64,000 nucleotides of DNA from Candidatus Binatia bacterium (GTDB lineage: Bacteria > Desulfobacterota > Binatia > UBA1149 > CAITLU01). Shown in pieces: positions 1 through 7,970 of this stretch (position 1 is the first letter of the stretch; each line of letters starts with the position of its first letter). The notes below the pieces were generated by a model. That model saw only the letters and a list, made by a program, of their open reading frames with translations. It was not told where the DNA came from and ran no database searches. Made by a program: the position numbers and the translations under genes. Location: contig DASXOZ010000022.1 in NCBI GenBank assembly GCA_036493895.1, positions 1-64,000 on the forward strand, in the 5' to 3' direction.

Positions 1-7
1 CAGACAG

Positions 8-856
8 GTGCAAGCCGCGGGTATGGCGGAGGCGAAGGATTTCCTCGCCGCCCATCCGCTGCGCTACGTGGTCGCGCCCGCCGCCCTGATCGCCGGAACC
101 ACGCTCGCGTACGTGATCTGGCAGGAACAGGAGCCGACGCGCTGGATCAACTTCCTCTTCACGGTGTGGCTGCTGTGGCACTACCAGAGGCAGAACTGGG
201 GAGTGCATTCGTTCGTGACGCGGGTCGTCAGCCACGGGTCGGCCACCACGATCGAAGAATGGATCCTGCGCCTGGCGGTGGTGGGCGGCATCATCGGCGG
301 AATCCGCAGCGCACACTTCGGTGCGGGCACGGAGCTCGAACAGTGGGCGGCCCCGGCGTTTGCGATGGGTACGCTGATCACCGCGGTTATACCCGTCCTT
401 CTTGTCATTGCGGTTGCCCGCGTCGCAGCGCTTCGCGAGGCGCCGCTGCGTCTGGCGTCGCTGCTCATGGGGGCCTGCTTCTTCCTTCCCGTGTTCTTGT
501 TCGACGATCCGAAGAGCGCGGTGGCAACCTATGCGCTTGCCCACGGTCTTCAGTACCAGGTCTTCATGTCGTACGTGGCACGCTCGACGTCCGCGCCGAC
601 ACCTCCGGCATCGCGTCCTGTAAGGCCTGGCCTGATCACGCTCACCGCGTGCCTCGTCGCCGTCGGATACTTCCTCAAGCAGGGTGGAGACTACGGGCTC
701 ATGCAGAAGTGGCACCTGCTGCCGGTGTTCGGGCTGACCCTCGGCGCGACGATGGCGCACTTCGTGATCGACGCCGGCATCTGGAGGCTGCGCGACGAGT
801 TTCCGCGACGCTACATCGGCGCCGCGTTTCCTTTCCTTCCGCGCCGCGCCGGGTAA
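8..856 (+). CDS. Multipass membrane protein of unknown function (5' end probably outside window)
   Basis: The visible part is about 282 residues with at least six hydrophobic stretches, so it is an inner-membrane protein. A GTG at 8 and an ATG at 23 could start it, but the frame is open to the left edge, so the gene is probably cut there. Polar and aromatic signatures sit in or next to membrane segments: LWHYQRQNWGV near residue 58, HGLQYQVFM near 180 and AHFVIDAGIWRLRD near 252. Conserved His residues in such places recall membrane proteins that bind metal or haem, but I cannot assign a family. It converges with the GST-like gene, 69 bases apart, and I see no clear terminator hairpin between them. 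Confidence 0.6.
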   Translation: MQAAGMAEAKDFLAAHPLRYVVAPAALIAGTTLAYVIWQEQEPTRWINFLFTVWLLWHYQRQNWGVHSFVTRVVSHGSATTIEEWILRLAVVGGIIGGIRSAHFGAGTELEQWAAPAFAMGTLITAVIPVLLVIAVARVAALREAPLRLASLLMGACFFLPVFLFDDPKSAVATYALAHGLQYQVFMSYVARSTSAPTPPASRPVRPGLITLTACLVAVGYFLKQGGDYGLMQKWHLLPVFGLTLGATMAHFVIDAGIWRLRDEFPRRYIGAAFPFLPRRAG

Positions 857-925
857 GTCGCGCCTCCCGGCGCGGTCAGCAGCCGCTCCGTCAGATGCCG
901 TCAGCCGCTGCGCCGCCAGGCGCCG

Positions 926-2167
926 TCAAATCGAAAAGGACCCGAATAGCGCGTCCAGATCGCGCGCCGACGCCACTGCTTCGACCTGCTTCTTTTCGTC
1001 GCCTGCAAGTGCGCTCCAGCGCGCGCACAGGTCGCGCCACGAACGCGCCTGGAAGCTCTTGGCAACACTGCGGAACCGGTGCCCCAGAATCTGCCCGTCG
1101 TACAGGTTCCTGCCGGCGTCGAACGCTTTTTCATTGAAGAGGCGATCCCTGCGCTCCTGCGCCTCTCGGACGGCTGCGGCGTTCTGCTGCATCAGCGGCA
1201 CGAAGGTTTCGAGGATCGTGCGAAGCAGCGGCCCGAGCGCATCGTCGATCGCGAGTGTCCCTTCGCTCGAGGCATGCCGTCCGTCGCGGATCGATTCCAG
1301 CCATCGAGCTGTCCTCGGCGCGAGCGCCTGAAGTCGGCGCGCAGCAAGCGAGTCGGTAAGGTTCATCGAGAGCTGTCCGTACGCGCTGGCATCGGCGATG
1401 GTGAAGCACTGGCCGAGCAGGAACGGCCGATGCGCAAGGATCTCCTCGATCGCGCAGAGATAACGTTCCCACGAACGCTCGAGCAGCTCGTGCGTAGGCG
1501 GGAACCCTTTGCGCGACGGAGGCGTCAGGGCGGCGGGCACTCCCGTCATTGCGAATCCCTGCGGCGCGACGCTGAACAGGTAGGGAAGGCGCCGCACCTG
1601 GCGGCGCGCGAACCAGCGCGCAAAGGGCGTTTCGATTCCCGGCGGCAGAAGGCGGGAATATTCGCGCGCGAGGCGCCGCCCGGGCTCATCGTTGTCGGCA
1701 GCGGCCAGCTTCCACCGGTTGTGGTGGACCATGTAGAGGCCGTATTCGTCGAATGCCTCGTCGATGAGGCACGCGACGAAGCAGGCTGCGGGTTCCGCCG
1801 GGACCAGCGGCGCCCGCGTGCCTGGATGATGCTCGTCGAGCCACACGGCCAGCGCCGACGAATCGTAAAGAACATCGCCGTCGGCAGCGACGAGGAACGG
1901 TACGGCGGGATATTCGTCGAGAGGATCGTTCGCAGGGGGCCGCAGCGCGCTGCGCCGGCGGACGGCACGGCTGACGGAGCCGGCCGTTCGCAGGTTTTCG
2001 AGGCGGCTGCCGTCGCGGGGCAGCCGGCGCCACGGCACTCCATGGAATGCCAGCATCGACTCGAGCTTGAGCAGGAACGGCGACAGTTCGGGTCCCCAGA
2101 CGATCAGAGGGCTCGCGGCCACGGCGCGACCGTGCCTGAAAGGCGAAACACTCGCCACTGCCGGCAT
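926..2167 (-). CDS. Glutathione S-transferase family protein
   Basis: The protein has 413 residues. A thioredoxin-like GST N-terminal domain lies at about residues 20-115, with the cis-Pro loop and glutathione-site pattern seen as YPAVPFLV followed by DSSALAVWLDE. An all-helical C-terminal domain follows, including RPFLLGQCFTIADASAYGQL near residues 245-265, the typical N-capping Asp region of GSTs. It is much longer than a classical GST (about 200-230 residues), with extra helical sequence at the end. It is probably a cytosolic glutathione-dependent transferase or a related thiol-binding protein; the substrate is unknown. It is transcribed away from the NfeD/SPFH pair, with about 130 bases for two divergent promoters. 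Confidence 0.75.
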   Translation of the reverse strand: MPAVASVSPFRHGRAVAASPLIVWGPELSPFLLKLESMLAFHGVPWRRLPRDGSRLENLRTAGSVSRAVRRRSALRPPANDPLDEYPAVPFLVAADGDVLYDSSALAVWLDEHHPGTRAPLVPAEPAACFVACLIDEAFDEYGLYMVHHNRWKLAAADNDEPGRRLAREYSRLLPPGIETPFARWFARRQVRRLPYLFSVAPQGFAMTGVPAALTPPSRKGFPPTHELLERSWERYLCAIEEILAHRPFLLGQCFTIADASAYGQLSMNLTDSLAARRLQALAPRTARWLESIRDGRHASSEGTLAIDDALGPLLRTILETFVPLMQQNAAAVREAQERRDRLFNEKAFDAGRNLYDGQILGHRFRSVAKSFQARSWRDLCARWSALAGDEKKQVEAVASARDLDALFGSFSI

Positions 2168-2296
2168 GCCTGCGGCATCGGCGTCGCGGTCTGCCGGGAG
2201 CGTGCGGGTGGCTTCGCCGGCCGCGACGCCGGCCGGTCAGCGTCTTGCACCGCGCCCGCCAGTGCTTAATGAATAGAACGCGGGGAGGAATACGCG

Positions 2297-2770
2297 ATGT
2301 TCTGGGTCTGGCTCCTGCTCGGGGTGGTCCTGGTCTTCTTCGAGCTTCACCATCTTGCGTTTTACGCGATGTTCGTCGCCGCCGGCGCTTTCGGCGCCGC
2401 AGTGGTTGCGGCCGTCGATCCGTCGGCCACGACGCTGCAGGGAATCGTCTTCGTTTCGGTCGCGGTCGCGGGGGTTGCGGCTGTTCGCCCTTACGTCAGC
2501 AAGGCATACGAGCGGCGCCACCCGGGCGGCGAAGGGGTGCGCGGCGTGCATGGTGGATTTGTCGGGCAGCGTGCCTTCACTCTCGACGTGGTCGGCGATA
2601 CGCGTGACGTGGGTCACGTGCAGTTGGCCGGCGAGCGCTGGCTCGCGATCTGCAAGGGTGGGGATAGAATCCCGCCAGATACTGCAGTTGTTGTCGCGGC
2701 CGTCGAAGGCACGACGTTCGTCGTGGTTCCGGAGCAGGAGTACCTGGCGGCGGGCGCACAGATCCGCTGA
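2297..2770 (+). CDS. NfeD-like membrane protein with OB-fold tail
   Basis: The protein has 157 residues. Two or three transmembrane helices lie in the first 75 residues, followed by a soluble domain at about 85-150 with the pattern GxxGxAxTxLxPxGxVxxxGxxWxA in degenerate form (FVGQRAFTLDVVGDTRDVG, then GERWLAICKGGDRIPPDTAV). This matches the short NfeD type with a C-terminal OB fold. NfeD proteins pair with stomatin/SPFH proteins in membrane microdomains, and the next gene, 15 bases downstream, is exactly that partner. A strong Shine-Dalgarno (GGGGAGGA) sits 8 bases before the ATG. The two genes very likely form an operon. Confidence 0.85.
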   Translation: MFWVWLLLGVVLVFFELHHLAFYAMFVAAGAFGAAVVAAVDPSATTLQGIVFVSVAVAGVAAVRPYVSKAYERRHPGGEGVRGVHGGFVGQRAFTLDVVGDTRDVGHVQLAGERWLAICKGGDRIPPDTAVVVAAVEGTTFVVVPEQEYLAAGAQIR

Positions 2771-2785
2771 CGAAAGGAATCAGTC

Positions 2786-3721
2786 ATGGAATTTCCGATT
2801 GGCCTCATGGTTCTCGGCGTCCTGGTTCTCCTGCTGCTGGCCGGGTTCGGCCAGATGGTCAACATCATCCAGCAGGGCGAGGTTGGTGTCGTCAAGCGGC
2901 TCGGACAGTACCGCAAGACGCACGGGCCTGGCCTTGTCCTCATCGCGCCGTTCATTGACGACTTGCAGCGCGTCGACATGCGCGAGTTCCCGCGGCCGGG
3001 TGATCGCCAGGAAGTCATCACGAAAGACAACGTCGTCGTCACCGTCAATGCGACGATCTTCACGCAAGTCGTCGATGCCAAGGCGGCGTTGTTCAGCGTC
3101 GCCAATTTCGATATCGGCATCGATGCGCTGGCGCGCACGGCGTTGCGCTCCGTCATCGGTACGATGACGCTCGACCAGGCGCTGTCCGAGCGCGAGCGCA
3201 TCAACACCGACGTCCAGCAGCAGATGGAAGTCGTCACGGACAAGTGGGGCATCCGCATCAGCCGCATCGAGATCGTCGAGATCGCGCCGCCGCCCAACAT
3301 CCTGCAGGCGCTTGCGCTCGAAAAGCAGGCCGACCAGGAAAAGCGCGCGAGCATCCTGCAGTCGCAGGGACGCCAGCAGTCGGCCATCAACGTTGCCGAG
3401 GGCGATGCCCAGGCCAACATCCGCAAGGCCGAAGGCGAGAAGCAGGCTGCGATCCTGCGCGCAGAAGGCAATCGCCAGGCGGCCATCCTGGAGGCCGAAG
3501 GACGTTCGCAGGCGATCCGGGCCGTGTACGGCGCAATCCTGGAGGCCAATCCCGATCCTCGCGTCGTCGCGATTCTCCAGCTCGAGACGCTCGCAAAATT
3601 CGCCGACAGCGACAATGCCAAGCTGATCGTGCCCTACGAAAGCGCCGCGCTGCTCGGCGCCGCGCAATCGCTGCGCTCGGTGCTCGAAGCGGTCCCGCGA
3701 CTGGAAGCAGGTGCGAAGTAG
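2786..3721 (+). CDS. SPFH/Band 7 (stomatin-like) membrane protein
   Basis: The protein has 311 residues and one N-terminal membrane helix (about 5-25). An SPFH/PHB domain starts at VNIIQQGEVGVVKRLGQY and runs to about residue 190, with the typical WGIRISRIEIVEIAPP segment. A charged coiled coil built of AEGxxQA repeats follows (about 195-255), then a short tail. Length and layout match the QmcA/stomatin type that oligomerises on the inner membrane and organises or protects membrane proteins, often with the FtsH protease. It is the second gene of an NfeD-SPFH operon with AAAGGA before its ATG. The downstream neighbour is convergent, with a hairpin between them. Confidence 0.9.
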   Translation: MEFPIGLMVLGVLVLLLLAGFGQMVNIIQQGEVGVVKRLGQYRKTHGPGLVLIAPFIDDLQRVDMREFPRPGDRQEVITKDNVVVTVNATIFTQVVDAKAALFSVANFDIGIDALARTALRSVIGTMTLDQALSERERINTDVQQQMEVVTDKWGIRISRIEIVEIAPPPNILQALALEKQADQEKRASILQSQGRQQSAINVAEGDAQANIRKAEGEKQAAILRAEGNRQAAILEAEGRSQAIRAVYGAILEANPDPRVVAILQLETLAKFADSDNAKLIVPYESAALLGAAQSLRSVLEAVPRLEAGAK

Positions 3722-3791
3722 TGCGTTGGAACTCCCGGGATCACGTCCCCGGGCGCCGGCGGCCCAGTGGCCAGACTACTTGTGACTCGAC

Positions 3792-3832
3792 CGAAACGGG
3801 GTCAGGCGCAGCCGCTGCCTGACCCCGTTTCG
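3792..3832. terminator. Bidirectional hairpin terminator built from the GGGGTCAGGC repeat
   Basis: A perfect 16-bp inverted repeat (CGAAACGGGGTCAGGC at 3792-3807, its complement at 3817-3832) with a 9-base loop lies between two convergent genes. It ends one base before the stop codon of the hydrolase. No long T run follows on either side, so it is a candidate rather than a textbook intrinsic terminator. The core GGGGTCAGGC is the same sequence that is repeated on the other side of the hydrolase gene. Confidence 0.6.
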
Positions 3833-3833
3833 T

Positions 3834-6725
3834 TCAATTGCCCTTCGCCTTGAGATGTCCCGCATCGTTGCGAGTCGCGCTCGCAAAATCGCTCTCCCAG
3901 CATGGATCGTCGTTCGACTGGAGCTGGACGACCAGCGGTAGATTCGACGCCGGCAGAGGCGGGAGCTGGAGCAGCGCACCGTGTCCGTCGATGGCGATGC
4001 TCGCCTTGCCGTCATCGCCCGCCATCAGGCGCGCATCGGAAATTCCCGAAGGCTCGCCCGTCGCGCTCGCGAAAGTGAGCCCGCGCGATCCGCTCCGCCA
4101 GCAGGTGCCGGAAGCGCAGTCGTCGTTCGAGGGCAGCACGGCCTGGCTCAGCGCCTGGCCGTTGCCGTCATAAACGCACAGCGCGTAACTCGTCGACGCC
4201 GTCGGCTCGCCGAAATCGGTGGCCGTCGTGGCCTCGCCGGCCAGCCATTTCCAGGCGAGACGCGCCTGTCCGGGCACGGCGCCCGAAGCGATCGAAAGTC
4301 GCGCGGCTCCGGTCTTCACGCTGCGCCTGCAGTCGCTTCGCGGCCCGACGTCGCAGCCGCCGGACGAAGCGATCGTATAGGTGTGAGCTCCGGCGGAGAC
4401 GGGGATCTGGACGCCGTCGCGATCGACGACTGCGCCTGCCAGCGGCGCATCGTCCTCGGTCACCGTCGCCGACGAAGGGAAGGATCCGTCCATGGCTAGC
4501 GTCGAATCGGCGTCGCTGGTCGAATGGATGACCAGCGTTCGCCCCGGGTGAAGCGACGCGCGCGCGACATCGATGCGCACCGACGACAGGTTTGTCAGCG
4601 CAAGATCGAGGATGTTCTCGACGGGAATCGCCGGCGGGTCGCCCCAACTGCGGTTTACTTCCGCGTAAGAGAGCGGAGCGACGACGCCTGCGCCGTTTCC
4701 GGCAGTGCTCGAAGGGTCGCCGAGCCCGAAGCCGTGGCTGATCGCGTCCACGACGCCTTTGGCAGTCGAACCGGAGGACACGTCGGCCACACGCACGCCG
4801 GAGACCCAGTACGCATGGTCGTGCACGAGCCCGAGCGTCGTATCGTCGGCGCCCGGCACGTACGCGAACGTCACGTGAGGCGGATTGCGGTCGACTTTCG
4901 CGTCGCCGAGGAAATCGGCTGCCATCGGGTAGTTGTCGACGAGCGCGAGCGCCAGGTGGTCGCACGGCGCGAACACGAGGAAGCGGAAGCGATAGCCGAG
5001 CTGGTCGAAGCCCTGGATCCCGTATTCGGGCGCACCGAGATTCTGCGCGCGCGGACCGACCAGCGGCACCAGCTCATCGGTGCTCGCCGCAAGGTTGAGG
5101 TACGGAAGGTTGCGCGCGTTCTCGAGCCACAGGTTGGTCAGCGTCGCATCGGCGGTCTGCAGCGTGGTGCCGAAATCGTCGCCGCGGTAGCTGCCGGTCG
5201 GAGGCGCCGGCGGAATCCAGATGCCTTCGCCCGGCGGACCCACCTGCGAGAACGCCTTCGCGAACAGGTCCGGATACAGCGTGCCGAGGCGGTAGGTCGC
5301 GTAGCCGCCCATCGAGTAGCCGCTGATCGCCATGCGGTCGGGATCCAGCGTGAAGTGCGACGCCACGTCGTTCCACATCTCGAAGACGTCGTACTCGGCC
5401 TCGTGCTCGTACCAGCCGTCGTCGCCGCGCGACAGCGACGTGGCGACCAGGCTGCCGCGCTGCTCGCCGATCTGCTGCGTCATGTTGGTGCCGTTGTACT
5501 GCCAGTAGTGCTCGGACAACGAGTGCAGGTTCAGCAGGAACGGCGCCTTCGTGCCCGGCACGTAGGTCGTCGGAACGTACAGCGAATAGGGCTGCAGCTG
5601 GCCGAGATAGCCGGGGAAGCTGTTGAGGTCGCGACCCTCGCCGACGTGAAGGCGGCTTGCGAACATGCGCACCGTGGTGCCGCTCGCCGGCACCGTCGTC
5701 GAATTGGCGTGCGAGTCGAGGGCATCGAAGTCGATGTCGTGGGCGTACGTGGTCGGCGCGTGGTTGCGGATCGCAACGGCCTGGCCTGCATCGGGTGGAA
5801 CGTCGGAGGACAGCACCGCCTCGTCGAAGCGGAACGCGAGGTTGTAGATGCCCGACGGCAGCGGATCGAGAGGCCCGGCGCCGCCGCCCTGGGTTGCCGA
5901 CGCGGTGATCGTCGGCTTCAGCCATCCTCCGCTCGCCGAATCGTGGAGGCCGGTTGCGAGCGTGGTGCGCCAGGTACCGTGAGGGTCGGAGACGCTGCGC
6001 GGAACGACTGCCGTGATCTGGTTGGCTTCCAGGTCCACCGTCACGATGACGGGCGTCGTGACCACGCCGGTCGCGGTCAGGCGCGAGTATTCGCCGCCGG
6101 TTCCCCAGACCGTCAGCACTTCGTCGGTGCCGGGGAAGGTCGCGCCGGGATCGCGCGGCAATGTGGAGAAGCCGGTTGCCGTGTTGCGGTCGGTGTCGAA
6201 GGCAACGGCGATGATCGTCGTATCGGCGACCAGCAGCGTGTTCAGCGTGAAGCGGTAGGCGACGTCGACCGGGGTCGGCGCGATGCGGAACTCGACGAGG
6301 TCGGCCGCGTTGTTGCCGTAACGGCCGAAGTCGGAAGGGTAGGTGACGTCGCCGGTCATCTCCGACAGGGGCTCGGCGCCTTTGCCGTCGGTGTCGCTGC
6401 CGTAGTCGTCGTAGAGGAAGTCCTGGTACAGGTACTCGCCGTCGACGTAGGCCTCGTTCCCCGACACGAGCAGCGGCGGGGCTTTGAAGCGGGGGTCGCG
6501 GTTCTCGAGCTGGGGGGCCGGCGGGGCCGGGGCGTAGAGGACGTCGGGGCCGGGGCGAGCACCGCTTCGGACAGATGGCAGGGAGTCTTCCGGCAGGCCG
6601 GCCGCTGCCCGGGTCGCAAGCAAGGCCAGCGCGGCAGATGCAAAGCAAAACGCGAAATACGTTTTGGAATTACTTGATTTTACGGCCGAACGCGTAGGGC
6701 GGATGTGGGCGACGAACAAGGCCAT
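3834..6725 (-). CDS. Large secreted alpha/beta hydrolase with DOMON-like N-terminal domain
   Basis: The protein has 963 residues. A signal peptide covers about residues 1-42 (hydrophobic FAFCFASAALALLA, then TRAAA). A beta-rich domain of about 80-300 resembles the DOMON-like domain of glucodextranase-type proteins (YPSDFGRYGNNAADLVEFRI, VAFDTDRNTATG). The alpha/beta hydrolase domain is about 340-640, with nucleophile elbow GYSMGG (Ser471), an Asp in STDELVP near 550 and a His in APCDHLA near 590. Beta-rich sequence fills the rest to the C-terminus. It is probably a periplasmic or exported esterase or peptidase of the prolyl-oligopeptidase/PHB-depolymerase-like group; the substrate is unknown. 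A GGGGAG ribosome site precedes the ATG. The gene stands alone and is bracketed by repeat copies. Confidence 0.75.
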   Translation of the reverse strand: MALFVAHIRPTRSAVKSSNSKTYFAFCFASAALALLATRAAAGLPEDSLPSVRSGARPGPDVLYAPAPPAPQLENRDPRFKAPPLLVSGNEAYVDGEYLYQDFLYDDYGSDTDGKGAEPLSEMTGDVTYPSDFGRYGNNAADLVEFRIAPTPVDVAYRFTLNTLLVADTTIIAVAFDTDRNTATGFSTLPRDPGATFPGTDEVLTVWGTGGEYSRLTATGVVTTPVIVTVDLEANQITAVVPRSVSDPHGTWRTTLATGLHDSASGGWLKPTITASATQGGGAGPLDPLPSGIYNLAFRFDEAVLSSDVPPDAGQAVAIRNHAPTTYAHDIDFDALDSHANSTTVPASGTTVRMFASRLHVGEGRDLNSFPGYLGQLQPYSLYVPTTYVPGTKAPFLLNLHSLSEHYWQYNGTNMTQQIGEQRGSLVATSLSRGDDGWYEHEAEYDVFEMWNDVASHFTLDPDRMAISGYSMGGYATYRLGTLYPDLFAKAFSQVGPPGEGIWIPPAPPTGSYRGDDFGTTLQTADATLTNLWLENARNLPYLNLAASTDELVPLVGPRAQNLGAPEYGIQGFDQLGYRFRFLVFAPCDHLALALVDNYPMAADFLGDAKVDRNPPHVTFAYVPGADDTTLGLVHDHAYWVSGVRVADVSSGSTAKGVVDAISHGFGLGDPSSTAGNGAGVVAPLSYAEVNRSWGDPPAIPVENILDLALTNLSSVRIDVARASLHPGRTLVIHSTSDADSTLAMDGSFPSSATVTEDDAPLAGAVVDRDGVQIPVSAGAHTYTIASSGGCDVGPRSDCRRSVKTGAARLSIASGAVPGQARLAWKWLAGEATTATDFGEPTASTSYALCVYDGNGQALSQAVLPSNDDCASGTCWRSGSRGLTFASATGEPSGISDARLMAGDDGKASIAIDGHGALLQLPPLPASNLPLVVQLQSNDDPCWESDFASATRNDAGHLKAKGN

Positions 6726-6835
6726 GGCTTGCTCCCCGTAGAACGGCCGAAACGTCGCCCACCGCGAGCCGGCCTTATCTACAATGATGTTTGCAAGCTA
6801 CCGTAGCGCCCCTCGCGACGCCCCGCAAGACGTTT

Positions 6836-6898
6836 GGGGTCAGGCACCACAGGAATGGGGTCAGGCACCAGAGGAATAGCGCCAGGCACCAGCGCGCC
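6836..6898. repeat. Three 21-bp tandem units carrying the (GGGGT)CAGGCACCA motif
   Basis: Units start at 6836, 6857 and 6878 with a period of exactly 21 bases. The first two begin GGGGTCAGGCACCA and end AGGAAT; the third is degenerate (AGCGCCAGGCACCAG). The array fills most of the gap between the dioxygenase 3' end and the hydrolase 5' region. From memory, GGTGCCTGACCCC-type elements are scattered in many proteobacterial genomes as short extragenic repeats; I could not check this. No REP-associated transposase is in the window. Confidence 0.75.
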
Positions 6899-6934
6899 GC
6901 AAGCACCGGCGCACCGGTCCCTGTCCCGAATTTC

Positions 6935-7963
6935 TCAGCTTCCGTGCGCAGCGGGTACGGGGATGCGGCTGACGGTGCGGTTGCGGCCCCAGTGATGGCC
7001 GGCCGTGTTCTCGAAGAACGTCGGTCGCTGCGCGAGCACGCGGGTTTCCAGCCAGAGACGCTTCAGATGGCGCACGGCACCGCCGGTCCTGTCGTCGCAG
7101 TACGCAGTGCGGCCGTGCAGCACGTGGAAGTTATTGATGAACTGCATGTCGCCCGGCCTCAGCTCCATCGCCACGTGGTGGCGCGGCTCGTTGGCCATGG
7201 CATCCATCGTCGAGAGGGCTTCGCGTGCCCGCGGCGTGAGCCTCGGCGCATCGGCATGGCGCTGGGACGCGAGGATGTACGGAAGGATGCAGCGCACGAA
7301 CAGGCGCCCGTCCATTTCGGTGAACACCGGCAATGCGTACCAGGCCTGGTGGCCCGGGATCTGTTCTCCGCGGTAGTCGTACGGCTGGGGCTCGTACAAT
7401 TCGGCAGCAAGCTCGGGATGCTCGCGCACGAGGCGGTTGTGGATGGCCACCGAGTTCGCGATCGTCGAAAGGCCTCCGGAGATTCCGTTCTCGAGGCACA
7501 TCAGTCCGACCAGATCGGAGCCGTCGCAGTGGAAGGGCAGCGCCATGCCGCCGATCTCGTTGCCTCGTGCCGTAGGGTCGTCGTAGGTCTTGCCCTGGTC
7601 GGTGACGTCACCGAGCATGTGCCCGTGCTTGTTCTGGGGCCAAGGCGTTCCCAGGTGCATGCCGATTCCCCAGTACAGCATTTCCATTTCGCCCTGGGTG
7701 TAGCGATGCCGGTCGATGCCGCGGAGGCGCACGAAGCCGCGCCCGCCGATCAGCTCGCGCTCGATGCGCGCCAGGCGCGAGGCCAGCACGGGGAGCGGAA
7801 ATTCCTCGCGCGAGATGTCGAGGACGTCTTCGGAGACCGTCAGGGCGAGGCGCAGCGCCGAGTCGAGCTCGTCGAGCTCGGCCGCCGTAAACGTCTCGGT
7901 CCACAGCGATTCGTCGGCAACGTCGTCGGCCAGCCATTCGCAGCTTCGTTCGAGTGGTCTCAT
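6935..7963 (-). CDS. TauD/TfdA-family Fe(II)/2-oxoglutarate-dependent dioxygenase
   Basis: The protein has 342 residues from the ATG at 7963. I chose this start because it lies 7 bases after the amidohydrolase stop; an in-frame start at 8038 would overlap that gene. The iron-binding HxD motif is in LPFHCDGSD and the distal His in HVLHGRTAY, followed by an Arg-rich 2-oxoglutarate site (RHLKRLWLETR). Members hydroxylate or oxidatively cleave small organic acids, amino acids or sulfonates; the substrate cannot be read here. The arrangement after the D-aminoacylase-like gene suggests one catabolic operon acting on an N-acylated or amide substrate. There is no signal peptide, so it is cytosolic. 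Confidence 0.85.
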   Translation of the reverse strand: MRPLERSCEWLADDVADESLWTETFTAAELDELDSALRLALTVSEDVLDISREEFPLPVLASRLARIERELIGGRGFVRLRGIDRHRYTQGEMEMLYWGIGMHLGTPWPQNKHGHMLGDVTDQGKTYDDPTARGNEIGGMALPFHCDGSDLVGLMCLENGISGGLSTIANSVAIHNRLVREHPELAAELYEPQPYDYRGEQIPGHQAWYALPVFTEMDGRLFVRCILPYILASQRHADAPRLTPRAREALSTMDAMANEPRHHVAMELRPGDMQFINNFHVLHGRTAYCDDRTGGAVRHLKRLWLETRVLAQRPTFFENTAGHHWGRNRTVSRIPVPAAHGS

Positions 7964-7970
7964 CGCATCC

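Noticed and set aside
8..856. Brp/Blh-type carotene dioxygenase for the first gene
   Set aside because: The His residues and the number of membrane segments do not match the family pattern well enough to name it.
6836..6898. Possible CRISPR array in the 21-bp repeats (and the 10-bp repeats at 10091)
   Set aside because: Units are head to tail without unique spacers, far too short, and no cas gene is present.
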